In this document: one piece after another, positions 31,304 to 40,074 of the stretch | Numbering within the stretch: the first letter of the stretch is position 1 | Layout of the letters: each line of letters opens with the position of its first letter | Source: JAVJUV01 sp047314965 | GTDB lineage: Bacteria; Pseudomonadota; Alphaproteobacteria; Rhodobacterales; Rhodobacteraceae | DNA length: 64,000 bases | Direction of reading: 5' to 3' | Assembly: GCF_047314965.1 (NCBI RefSeq) | Contig: NZ_JBLBVK010000056.1 | Coordinates: 62,001-126,000 of the forward strand | Notes under the pieces: generated by a model | Seen by the model: the letters and a program-made list of their open reading frames with translations, nothing else | Told to the model about the DNA's origin: nothing | The model's database searches: none | Program-made: the position numbers and the translations under genes

Positions 31304-33169
31304 CTACTTCTCGTGGAAGAAATCATAGATCGTCTCGGCGATCGTATCCGAAATCCCTTCCACGGCCTTGAGGTCGCTCAAATCCGCGCGCGCCACCGCC
31401 TTGGCCGAGCCGAAATGCGCGAGAAGCGCCCGTTTCCGGGTCGCGCCCACGCCAGGCACGTCGTCCAGCGGCGTGGCGCCCACGGCCTTCGACCGCTTCG
31501 CCCGGTGCGCGCCGATCGCGAAACGGTGCGCCTCGTCGCGCATCCGCTGGATGAAATACAAGACCGGGTCGCCACGCTTCAGAACGAAAGGCCGCTCCTT
31601 GAACCGATGGAACTCTTCCTTCCCGAGGTCCCGGTCGATGCCCTTGGCGACACCCACCATGGGTACGTCCTCTACGCCAAGCTCCACCATGATCTCGTGG
31701 ACCGCGCTGACCTGACCGGCGCCGCCGTCGATCAGCAACAGATCGGGCCATGCGTCCGACTGGCGGTCCGGGTCCTCTTTCAGCAGCCGCTTGAACCGCC
31801 GCGTCAGGACCTCCTTCATCATGCCGAAGTCGTCGCCGGGCGTCAGGTCCTCGCCCTTGATGTTGAATTTCCGGTACTGGCTCTTAACGAACCCTTCAGG
31901 CCCCGCCACGATCATCGCGCCAACCGCATGGGCACCCTGGATATGGCTGTTGTCGTAAACCTCGATCCTCGACGGCGGAGCGTCCAGATCGAACGCCTCC
32001 GCCAGACCCGCGAGCAGCTTCGACTGCGTGGCGGTTTCCGACATCTTGCGGGCAAGGCTTTCCCGCGCGTTGCGCAATGCCCCCGCGATCAGGTCCTTCT
32101 TCTCGCCCCGCTGCGGCACCTCGATCCGCACCTTCCGCCCTGCTTTTTCGCTGAGTGCCTCCGAGACCAGGTCCGCGTCCTCGATCTCGTCCGACAGCAG
32201 CACCAGCCGGGGGGGATCCTTCTGGTCATAGAATTGCGTCACGAAGGCCTGCATCACCTCGGCGGCCTCAGCCCCCGAGCCAGTGCGCGGATAGTAATCC
32301 CGATTGCCCCAGTTCTGGTTCGCGCGGATGAAGAACACCTGCACGCAGGCCTGCCCGCCCTCCATGTGCAGCGCGACGACATCCGCCTCGGTCACACCCG
32401 CCGGGTTCACAGCCTGGCTGCCCTGCACATAGGTCAACGCCTTCAGGCGATCGCGCAATGCGGCCGCGCGCTCGAATTCCATGGCGTCGGACGCCGCCTG
32501 CATCTCGGCGGCCAGCGTCTCCTGAACCTTGGTCGTCCGACCCTGCAGGAACCGCTCGGCATCCGACACCAGCCCGGCATAGTCAGCCTCGCTGATATAG
32601 CCGACGCAAGGCGCGCTGCACCGCTTGATCTGGTACAGAAGGCAAGGACGGGTACGACTCTCGAAGGTGGCATCGGAACAGTTCCGCAACAGGAACACCT
32701 TCTGCAACTGGTTCAGGGTCCGATTCACCGCCCCGGCCGAGGCGAAGGGTCCGTAATAGGCGCCCTTCTCCTTCTTCGCGCCCCGGTGCTTCTTGATCTG
32801 CGGAAACGCGTGCTCCTTCGAGACAAGGATATTCGGGAACGATTTGTCGTCGCGCGCCAGCACGTTGTAACGCGGCTTCAACTGCTTGATCAGGTTCTGT
32901 TCCAGCAGCAAAGCTTCGACCTCGGTCCGCGTCGTCAGGAACATCATCGAAGCCGTATCGCGGATCATCCGCGCGATCCGCGGGGTATGGCCCGTCGGTC
33001 GCGCATAGGACGACACCCGCGCCTTCAGGTTCCGCGCCTTGCCGACGTAAAGAACCGCACCTTTCTCATCCAGCATCCGATAGACGCCCGGCGACGCGTC
33101 CAGCGTCCTCAGGTAGGACTGGATGACTTCGTGGCCTCTAGGGACGGGTTTTGTCGGTGTGTCGGTCAT
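31304..33169 (-). CDS. uvrC: excinuclease ABC subunit C
   Basis: UvrC makes both incisions around DNA damage after UvrAB loading. The 621-residue protein has all modules: GIY-YIG domain (GVYRMLDEKGAVLYVGKARN near 28-47), Cys-rich segment (CSAPCVGYI), UVR motif (AMEFERAAALRDRLKAL), the RNase-H-like nuclease (DNSHIQGAHAVGAMIV, LLIDGGAGQV) and the C-terminal helix-hairpin-helix pair (VPGVGATRKRALLAHFGS). Start MTDTPTKPVPRGHEV at 33169 gives the family length; the frame is open 24 codons upstream. The 310-base upstream region is AT-rich with a DnaA-box match. Confidence 0.96.
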   Translation of the reverse strand: MTDTPTKPVPRGHEVIQSYLRTLDASPGVYRMLDEKGAVLYVGKARNLKARVSSYARPTGHTPRIARMIRDTASMMFLTTRTEVEALLLEQNLIKQLKPRYNVLARDDKSFPNILVSKEHAFPQIKKHRGAKKEKGAYYGPFASAGAVNRTLNQLQKVFLLRNCSDATFESRTRPCLLYQIKRCSAPCVGYISEADYAGLVSDAERFLQGRTTKVQETLAAEMQAASDAMEFERAAALRDRLKALTYVQGSQAVNPAGVTEADVVALHMEGGQACVQVFFIRANQNWGNRDYYPRTGSGAEAAEVMQAFVTQFYDQKDPPRLVLLSDEIEDADLVSEALSEKAGRKVRIEVPQRGEKKDLIAGALRNARESLARKMSETATQSKLLAGLAEAFDLDAPPSRIEVYDNSHIQGAHAVGAMIVAGPEGFVKSQYRKFNIKGEDLTPGDDFGMMKEVLTRRFKRLLKEDPDRQSDAWPDLLLIDGGAGQVSAVHEIMVELGVEDVPMVGVAKGIDRDLGKEEFHRFKERPFVLKRGDPVLYFIQRMRDEAHRFAIGAHRAKRSKAVGATPLDDVPGVGATRKRALLAHFGSAKAVARADLSDLKAVEGISDTIAETIYDFFHEK

Positions 33170-33481
33170 CGGTCTAGTATGAAGCGATTCTGAATCTGGC
33201 TGCACCGACTGGCCGTCGGCGGCAAGGGCAAACCTGTCCACGGAATCTGTGGATAACCCTCGGGAGAACTCTGCGGCACAGGGAATTTTCTGTTAGTTTC
33301 AGGAGCTTTCATGTCATTGCACAATTTTTAGGCAATTGTCTAAATAATTGATTTCATTTAATATTTTTTTCGCGTTAAGCAAAATGTTGAAAACATTAGG
33401 TATTTTGTAACACATTGGTGAAGACCCGGACCAAGCGGTGCAAAACTTGCGCCGCCTCATCCCACGGATTGGACATCCAGC
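33170..33481. promoter_or_regulatory. 312-bp AT-rich intergenic region upstream of uvrC
   Basis: Bases 33285-33415 are strikingly AT-rich in an otherwise GC-rich chromosome (runs such as TAATATTTTTTT). The region holds a perfect DnaA-box match, TGTGGATAA at 33248-33256, and a near-palindrome TTAGGCAATTGTCTAA at 33328-33343 with a single mismatched pair. It lies between the SDR stop and the uvrC start, so it presumably contains the uvrC promoter. No gene is evident. Confidence 0.6.
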
Positions 33482-34267
33482 CTATTCGACACCCAGCACA
33501 TCCGGCGTCTGCCAGCCAAGGTGCTGGCCTCCATCGATGCACAGAAGCTGGCCGGTCACAGAAGGCGCATCCAGGAAGTATCCCAGCGCATGGGTGATAT
33601 CCGAAGGGTCAGCGCCGCGCTTCATGATCGTCGCGGCCCGTTGATTTGCGAAGTGCTCTTCGGACTGCCGCACGCCCTGCATGGTCGGACCCGGGCCGAT
33701 CGCGTTCACGCGCACTATCGGGGCCAGAGCCTGCGCGGACGTCCGTGTCAGCGTCCATAGCGCCGACTTGGCAATCGTATAGCTCATGAACTCGGGCGTC
33801 AGCTTGCGAACCCGCATGTCGATCATGTTGACGATCAGCGCCTGGGCGGTGGGTTCATTCCAGCGCCCCTCGATCACCGGTTCGGGCGCCTGCTCTGCAA
33901 ACTTCTGCGTCAGCACGAAAGGCGCGCGAAGGTTCGATTCCAGGTGCCGGTCCCAGCTCTCTCGGGTAGCCGTCTCGATATTGTCGTACTCGAATATCGA
34001 GGCGGAGTTCACCAGCACCACAAGAGGCGCTCCGATCGCGTCCACCGCCTCGGAAACCAGCGATTGCATCTGCGCTTCCGCCGTCAGGTCCGCCTGAACG
34101 GTCACGGCATTGACGCCATGGCCTCGGCACATGCCAGCGACTTCCTCAGCCTCCTTGGCCGAACCGTTGAAGTGGATTACAACGTCATGGCCACGCTCGG
34201 CCAGGAACAGCGCCATCGCCCTGCCCAGCCTTTTGGCCCCACCTGTGACAAGCGCCGCTCCGGTCAT
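33482..34267 (-). CDS. SDR-family oxidoreductase (pteridine-reductase-like)
   Basis: A 261-residue short-chain dehydrogenase with the Gly-rich cofactor motif TGGAKRLGRAMA (8-19), VNSASIFEYDN in the NAG slot, and the catalytic YTIAK. The IHFNGSAKEAEE stretch after the first strand and the unusual TGGAKRLG motif resemble pteridine/dihydromonapterin reductases such as FolM, so folate-type substrates are possible but unproven. Its ATG overlaps the CaCA antiporter stop by four bases, and uvrC follows downstream. Confidence 0.85.
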   Translation of the reverse strand: MTGAALVTGGAKRLGRAMALFLAERGHDVVIHFNGSAKEAEEVAGMCRGHGVNAVTVQADLTAEAQMQSLVSEAVDAIGAPLVVLVNSASIFEYDNIETATRESWDRHLESNLRAPFVLTQKFAEQAPEPVIEGRWNEPTAQALIVNMIDMRVRKLTPEFMSYTIAKSALWTLTRTSAQALAPIVRVNAIGPGPTMQGVRQSEEHFANQRAATIMKRGADPSDITHALGYFLDAPSVTGQLLCIDGGQHLGWQTPDVLGVE

Positions 34268-35223
34268 CCGCTCACCACCATGACCACGTAAACGACGTAG
34301 AGAGCGCTCAGCACCACGCCCCAGCGACGGGTCAGGTCAAGCCCTTTCACAAAGACGAACGGCAAAATCAGAAGCGATGCGGCAAGCATTACCCAAAGAT
34401 CGAAATCCAGAAACTCGGCTCCAACCGGGATCGGGCCGAACAGGCTGGCCACTCCGATGATGGCCAGAAGGTTGAACATGTTCGAACCGATAACGTTGCC
34501 CAACGCCACATCCGCCTGCCGCCGAATAGCCGCCATGACGGTGGTCGCAAGTTCCGGCAGCGACGTGCCTAGCGCGACAAGGGTCAGCCCGATGACGGCA
34601 TCCGACACCCCGAAGTTTTTCGCGATCACCAGAGACGCATCCACCAGGATGTCTGCGCCCAAGGGAAGACCGATCAGGCCAAGCGCCAGAAAGACCCCGA
34701 TCTTCCACCAGGGCATGTTCGGGTCGAGACCCTCGATGTCTTCGTCCTCGCCAAGAGTCCCGTTGGCCTTCTCTCGCCGATGTCCCAAAGCTTCGCGCGC
34801 CTGATCCAGAAGGATCAACGCGAGGATGGCCAGGAAGATCAAACCATCGATCCATGTGATCGGACCCATGAACGAAAATCCGATGAAACCGGCCGTGACC
34901 AGCAGCATCAGCACATAACTCTTCCGCGTATCGCAATGCGACGTGTGCAATCGAGAAATCAGCGCCGGTATCCCAAGGACCAGCAGGATATTGGCCGTGT
35001 TCGAGCCGACGACGTTGCCCAGCGCAAGACCCGGCGCGCCGTCGATGATCGCCTTCACCGAGATCAGCAGCTCAGGTGCCGATGTACCGAAAGCCACGAT
35101 CGTCAGGCTGACCAGAAGGGCCGGAATCCCGACCCGAAGCGACAGGTTCACCGCGCCACGGACCATAAGGTCACCGGCCAGAAGCAGGATGATCAGACCC
35201 AGACCCGCAAACAACCACTCCAT
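34264..35223 (-). CDS. calcium/sodium antiporter (CaCA family)
   Basis: A 319-residue inner-membrane exchanger with about ten membrane segments and both alpha repeats of the family: GTSAPELLISVKAIIDGAPG...ALGNVVGSN in the first half and GTSLPELATTVMAAIRRQADVALGNVIGSN in the second, separated by an acidic cytoplasmic loop. It should exchange Ca2+ for Na+ or H+. Start MEWLFAGLGLI at 35223 puts the first segment at the N-terminus. It lies four bases after the small zinc-ribbon gene and overlaps the SDR gene. Confidence 0.92.
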   Translation of the reverse strand: MEWLFAGLGLIILLLAGDLMVRGAVNLSLRVGIPALLVSLTIVAFGTSAPELLISVKAIIDGAPGLALGNVVGSNTANILLVLGIPALISRLHTSHCDTRKSYVLMLLVTAGFIGFSFMGPITWIDGLIFLAILALILLDQAREALGHRREKANGTLGEDEDIEGLDPNMPWWKIGVFLALGLIGLPLGADILVDASLVIAKNFGVSDAVIGLTLVALGTSLPELATTVMAAIRRQADVALGNVIGSNMFNLLAIIGVASLFGPIPVGAEFLDFDLWVMLAASLLILPFVFVKGLDLTRRWGVVLSALYVVYVVMVVSG

Positions 35224-35227
35224 CCGG

Positions 35228-35389
35228 TCAGGCCTTCCCGCAGGGGCATGGGCCACGCCCGATGCGATACCGCCCGCACGACGGGCACTTGGCCGAGGTC
35301 AGCCGCCGCGGCAGCAATAGCCCCAGCTTCCCGAACATGCCGAGGACGGCGATGAACACGAGGAACAGGGAGACTATCTTGAGTATCAT
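35228..35389 (-). CDS. small membrane protein with zinc-ribbon-like tail, 53 aa
   Basis: One N-terminal membrane segment (MILKIVSLFLVFIAVLGMFG) is followed by a short basic loop and CPSCGRYRIGRGPCPCGKA, a CxxC...CxC pattern able to bind zinc. I recall similar tiny proteins in roseobacters, all uncharacterised. Seven bases separate it from the S49 peptidase stop, and the antiporter start is four bases beyond its stop, so it is part of that operon. Confidence 0.75.
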   Translation of the reverse strand: MILKIVSLFLVFIAVLGMFGKLGLLLPRRLTSAKCPSCGRYRIGRGPCPCGKA

Positions 35390-35396
35390 GAAGGTC

Positions 35397-36197
35397 TCAG
35401 ACCCCGAACCGGGCAAAAGCGGCCCGGCTTTCGAGTTCTGCCATCGCATCGCCGGCGAGCGAAGCTCCGAACCGGGCCAGAAGCGGGCGACGCTGCTCAT
35501 AGACTTTCAGGACGACCTTCTCGCCGAAAATCTCCTTCATCTTCGGCACCAGATGCCCGACGCCATCGATCAACCCGGTCTGCACGGCACCATCTCCGAC
35601 CCAAATCTCTCCGGTGAACAACTCCTGCGCCTCGTCCAGCTTGGCGCCGCGCCGCTCCCTGACATGCTCGATGAAACCCCGATGGATATGATCCTGCAAT
35701 TCTCTCAGACGGGTAACGTCCTCGGGCTTCTCGGGACGGAATGGATCAAGCATGCTCTTGGACTTGCCCGCCGTATAGACCCGGCGCTCTATACCGTGCC
35801 GTTCGATGAACTGGTCCAGCCCGAACCCGGCAGATATCACGCCGATCGATCCGACGATGGAATGCCGGTCAACCCAGATTTCATCGGCCGCACAGGCGAT
35901 GTAGTAACCGCCAGACGCGGCGACATCCTCGACGAAGGCATAGACCTTCACGCCCTTCTCTTCCGCCAAACGGCGAATGCGCGCGGCGATCAGGGACGAC
36001 TGCGACGGACTGCCACCCGGCGAATTGATCGACAGCGCCACGGCCTCGGGCTTTCCTCGCGTGAACGCCTTCTGGATCATCCCTGCAAGTCCGGCATCGC
36101 TCAACGTGGCGCCACGCGACTGTGCCGCGATCATCCCCTGGAGGCGGACAACCGAGACAACCGGCGGAGCTTTGACGAATGGGATATAGCGCCTCAT
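35397..36197 (-). CDS. S49 family peptidase (SppA/SohB-like)
   Basis: A 266-residue membrane-associated serine peptidase. Landmarks: VVSVVRLQGMI, LSINSPGGSPSQSSLI, VKVYAFVEDVAASGGYYIACAADEI (nucleophilic Ser in ASGGYY) and RHSIVGSIGVI, with the later DVTRLRELQDHIHRGFIEHVRERRG containing the region where the catalytic Lys is found in related enzymes. No clear signal peptide, and it is shorter than E. coli SppA, so it is the single-domain SohB-like type. Two starts are possible (36197 or 36218). It leads the antiporter operon. Confidence 0.9.
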   Translation of the reverse strand: MRRYIPFVKAPPVVSVVRLQGMIAAQSRGATLSDAGLAGMIQKAFTRGKPEAVALSINSPGGSPSQSSLIAARIRRLAEEKGVKVYAFVEDVAASGGYYIACAADEIWVDRHSIVGSIGVISAGFGLDQFIERHGIERRVYTAGKSKSMLDPFRPEKPEDVTRLRELQDHIHRGFIEHVRERRGAKLDEAQELFTGEIWVGDGAVQTGLIDGVGHLVPKMKEIFGEKVVLKVYEQRRPLLARFGASLAGDAMAELESRAAFARFGV

Positions 36198-36303
36198 GCC
36201 GAGCGATGTAGGCCGCATCGCACACCGCAACAAGGCGGGATCGGAGCAGAAAGCGAGATTGTTGCGACAAATCCTGTTCCGGAACGCGCCGAGTGACGTG
36301 CGA

Positions 36304-37061
36304 TCATTGCTTGATCCGGTACCCGGTCCGGAAGATCCACCAGACGATACCAAGGCACGACACAAGGAACAGCGTGATCGCCGCAAGGCTGGCAGCAACA
36401 GGAACATCCGCCATTCCGAAGAACGACCATCGGAAACCCGATACCAGGTAAAGCACCGGATTGAAGTGCGACACGGTTTGCCAGAAGGGCGGCAGCATCG
36501 AGATCGAATAGAACGACCCGCCAAGGAAGACCAACGGCGTGACGACGAGAAGCGGCACAAGGTTCAACTGCTCGAAGCTCCTCGCCCATATCCCCAGAAT
36601 GAAACCCAGAAGCGCAAAACTGACCGAGGTCAGCACAAGGAACAGTAACATCAGGATCGGATGCGCAATGCTCAGATCGACAAAGAAGAACGACGTTCCC
36701 AGAATGATCAGCCCGATCAGCAAGGCCTTGAACGCCGCCGCACCGACATAGCCGATCACGATCTCGAACGACGACAGAGGCGCCGACAGAACCTCGAAGA
36801 TGGTGCCGATGAACTTGGGGAAGTATATCCCGAAGCTGGCGTTCTGGATGGCCTGCTGCAACACGGTCAGCATGATCAGCCCCGGCACGATGAAGGCGCC
36901 ATAGCTCACACCGTCCACTTCCTCGATCCGGCTGCCGATGGCCGCGCCGAAGACAACGAAATAAAGCGAAGTCGACAGGACAGGCGACACGATCGACTGA
37001 ATGATCGAGCGATAGAAGCGCGACATCTCGAAACGCCAGATGGCAAGAATTCCATACAGGT

Positions 37062-37065
<4 letters not shown>
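36304..37065 (-). CDS. ABC-2 type transporter permease
   Basis: A 253-residue permease with six membrane segments and the ABC-2 fold; the stretch SPVLSTSLYFVVFGAAIGSRI and LVVTPLVFLGGSFYSISMLPP are typical of the YadH/NodJ group. With the overlapping ATPase it forms a two-gene exporter whose substrate is not known (drug, polysaccharide or lipid-like). The stop is 107 bases from the S49 peptidase start. Confidence 0.92.
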
Positions 37066-37991
<926 letters not shown>

Positions 37992-38019
37992 CGGGCACCT
38001 CCTTTCCCACCTCAGATAG

Positions 38020-38038
38020 TGCACCCACGCAGGGTGCA
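38020..38038 (-). promoter_or_regulatory. 19-bp palindrome, putative operator of the ABC exporter operon
   Basis: TGCACCC-N5-GGGTGCA is perfectly symmetrical in both arms and lies 29 bases upstream of the ATPase ATG. On the minus strand it overlaps TTGCAC and ends next to TATCTG, a plausible -35/-10 pair 15 bases apart. A repressor or MerR-like activator site is likely, but no regulator gene adjoins it. Confidence 0.5.
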
Positions 38039-38130
38039 ACACTGCGATAACGCGCATGGTCACTATGCCGAAATGCATAGGCCTCAGGGGCGCGGAACAA
38101 CTTGCCCGCCTGCAAACGAAAGCCCCAAAC

Positions 38131-38158
38131 AAAACGGGCCGCCCCGAAGGACGGCCCG
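38131..38158 (-). terminator. intrinsic terminator after rpsD
   Basis: Stem CGGGCCG/CGGCCCG (38135-38141 with 38152-38158), with an inner CC...GG, followed on the minus strand by UUUUGUUU. It lies 20 bases past the rpsD stop. Confidence 0.85.
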
Positions 38159-38177
38159 GAAACTCGGCGCGACGCGC

Positions 38178-38798
38178 TTAGTTCTGAGCGTAGTATTCGA
38201 TGACGAGGTTCGGTTCCATCATCACCGGATACGGCACGTCCGACAGGCCCGGCGTGCGCACGAAGGTCGCCTTCATCTTCGAGTGATCGACTTCCAAGTA
38301 ATCCGGGACGTCACGCTCGGGCAGTTGGGCGGCTTCCAGAACCAGCGCCATCTGCTTGGATTTGTCGCGAACCTCGATCACGTCGCCTTCCTTCACGCGG
38401 TAGGAGGCGATGTTTACCCGGCTTCCGTTCACCAGGACATGGCCGTGGTTCACGAACTGACGCGCGGCGAAGATCGTCGGCACGAACTTGGCGCGGTAGA
38501 CGACGGCGTCGAGGCGGCGCTCCAGGAGGCCGATCAGGTTTTCGCCGGTGTCACCCTTCACCCGAGCAGCTTCCGCAAAGATGCGCTTGAACTGCTTTTC
38601 CGTCAGGTCGCCGTAATAGCCCTTCAGCTTCTGCTTGGCGCGAAGCTGCAGACCGAAGTCGGACATCTTGCCCTTGCGGCGCTGGCCGTGCTGGCCGGGG
38701 CCGTACTCGCGGCGGTTGACGGGGGATTTCGGACGGCCCCAGATGTTTTCGCCCATCCGGCGGTCGATTTTGTACTTGGCAGCGGTGCGTTTGGTCAC
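38178..38798 (-). CDS. rpsD: 30S ribosomal protein S4
   Basis: A 206-residue primary 16S rRNA-binding protein. It starts (GTG) TKRTAAKYKIDRRMGENIWG and carries the S4 RNA-binding domain LLERRLDAVVYRAKFVPTIFAARQFVNHGHVLVNG, with the YGPGQHGQRRKG linker. The GTG at 38798 is preferred because AGGAG lies seven bases upstream and the product then has family length. Here, as in many alphaproteobacteria, rpsD stands alone away from the large ribosomal operons, with its own terminator. Confidence 0.96.
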   Translation of the reverse strand: MTKRTAAKYKIDRRMGENIWGRPKSPVNRREYGPGQHGQRRKGKMSDFGLQLRAKQKLKGYYGDLTEKQFKRIFAEAARVKGDTGENLIGLLERRLDAVVYRAKFVPTIFAARQFVNHGHVLVNGSRVNIASYRVKEGDVIEVRDKSKQMALVLEAAQLPERDVPDYLEVDHSKMKATFVRTPGLSDVPYPVMMEPNLVIEYYAQN

Positions 38799-39020
38799 CT
38801 CTGATCTCCTTCTGAATGCCCCAGTGGGCGTGAAGGGCGTTGTCCTCCTTCCCGGATTTTGCCGGGACGACAGGTTTCCCCTTGCGGGGTCCACCAACAC
38901 CAATGAAGCGGCGCTTATACAACGGATTGAACGGCTGTCAACAGGTCAAACGCCGCGCTGCGGCGCGCACGGCAACCCAGCAAACGCGCACGCCGAAGAC
39001 TCAGGTTTTCTTGGGGAACC

Positions 39021-39947
39021 TCAGTCCCACCAGACCCACCAGCGCGAGACGCCAACCAGGCTCGATCCATCGGTTCCGCGGTTCTCTGCGTTCACCTCGT
39101 CCGCGCAGAGTACGAAGAAGCGGCTCAGGATTTCACGCGCCTCTTCCTCTGTCTCCGGCGGACGGGTAACCTCGAAGCCAAGGTGATCCGTGGAGGCCGT
39201 GATGATCCGCGCACCGTACTTTTCCCACAGCCAGCGGCAATGGGCGACCAGAACAGGTTTCGGCACCGAAGTTGCATAGGTCCCATGCTGCAGCCATGCG
39301 GCAGACTTCCACGGCGCGTCCGTCGCGATAAGCCCGGCGGCCAGGGTGTCTCCGTGCCGGGGTGTCAGATAGTCGATCGGATCGGGGTAGATCCGGTGCC
39401 CGGTGCCCTCCGTCTCGATCGCCCCGATGACGTCCCGGATCTCCCTCAATTCTTCGTCGCTGCCCTCGCCCGAGAACTCCAGTTCGGCCAACTGCGCCTT
39501 CAGCGTCTCGACGGTGCTGGCCGGCTGCGGCGCGTCATCGCCCAACGGCCCGATGTCGAAGGGCGTACTGGAAAGCAAGGCAGGACGCGTTCCAGTCACG
39601 GCCCAGCGCAACAGTCGGACAGGAAGAACAAGCGCATCGTAGGGCAGGATAAGCACGCGCCAGATGGCATTGAACCGTTTCAGGGACCCTTCCATCTCCG
39701 CTTCCGCATGGGCCAGTTCCGGTCGCCGCGCAGCGAACCACTCGTCCACGTCGATCGTACCGGCTTCCGCGAGGATGGCATCAGGATCCTCGAACTCGTC
39801 GACGCACTCGGCCCATTCGACAGAGAACACATCTGCATCCCCCAGAAGAACCGGAACAAGCCCGGGCCGGTCCTGCATGATCCTGTGCAAGCTCTCATCG
39901 GCGGACGATACGGGAAGTTGCTCAAGCGAAAATGGAAGTGAAATCAT
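39021..39947 (-). CDS. DUF4253 domain-containing protein
   Basis: A 308-residue soluble protein. The C-terminal block LVAHCRWLWEKYGARIITASTDHLGFEVTRPP and the ending VGVSRWWVWWD match the DUF4253 family as I remember it; the N-terminal third (VPVLLGDADVFSVEWAE) fits too. Function is unknown. The start MISLPFSLEQLP at 39947 is chosen over one 16 codons upstream. It lies between rpsD and the Hint-domain gene with gaps of 130-220 bases on either side. Confidence 0.82.
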   Translation of the reverse strand: MISLPFSLEQLPVSSADESLHRIMQDRPGLVPVLLGDADVFSVEWAECVDEFEDPDAILAEAGTIDVDEWFAARRPELAHAEAEMEGSLKRFNAIWRVLILPYDALVLPVRLLRWAVTGTRPALLSSTPFDIGPLGDDAPQPASTVETLKAQLAELEFSGEGSDEELREIRDVIGAIETEGTGHRIYPDPIDYLTPRHGDTLAAGLIATDAPWKSAAWLQHGTYATSVPKPVLVAHCRWLWEKYGARIITASTDHLGFEVTRPPETEEEAREILSRFFVLCADEVNAENRGTDGSSLVGVSRWWVWWD

Positions 39948-40074
39948 GGGCGCGCGCGGATCTTGAAACTCTGATCCGGCCAGAAACTCTTCCAATCATG
40001 GCGAAAACAGGGCGGCGCACGATCCAATCGGTGCCAGTCCGGCCCTTTGTTGCCGGAACACATCACAACCGGGA

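Noticed and set aside
33170..33481. Replication origin
   Set aside because: There is one DnaA-box match and an AT-rich stretch, but no box cluster and none of the usual origin-proximal genes (dnaA, dnaN, hemE, parAB).
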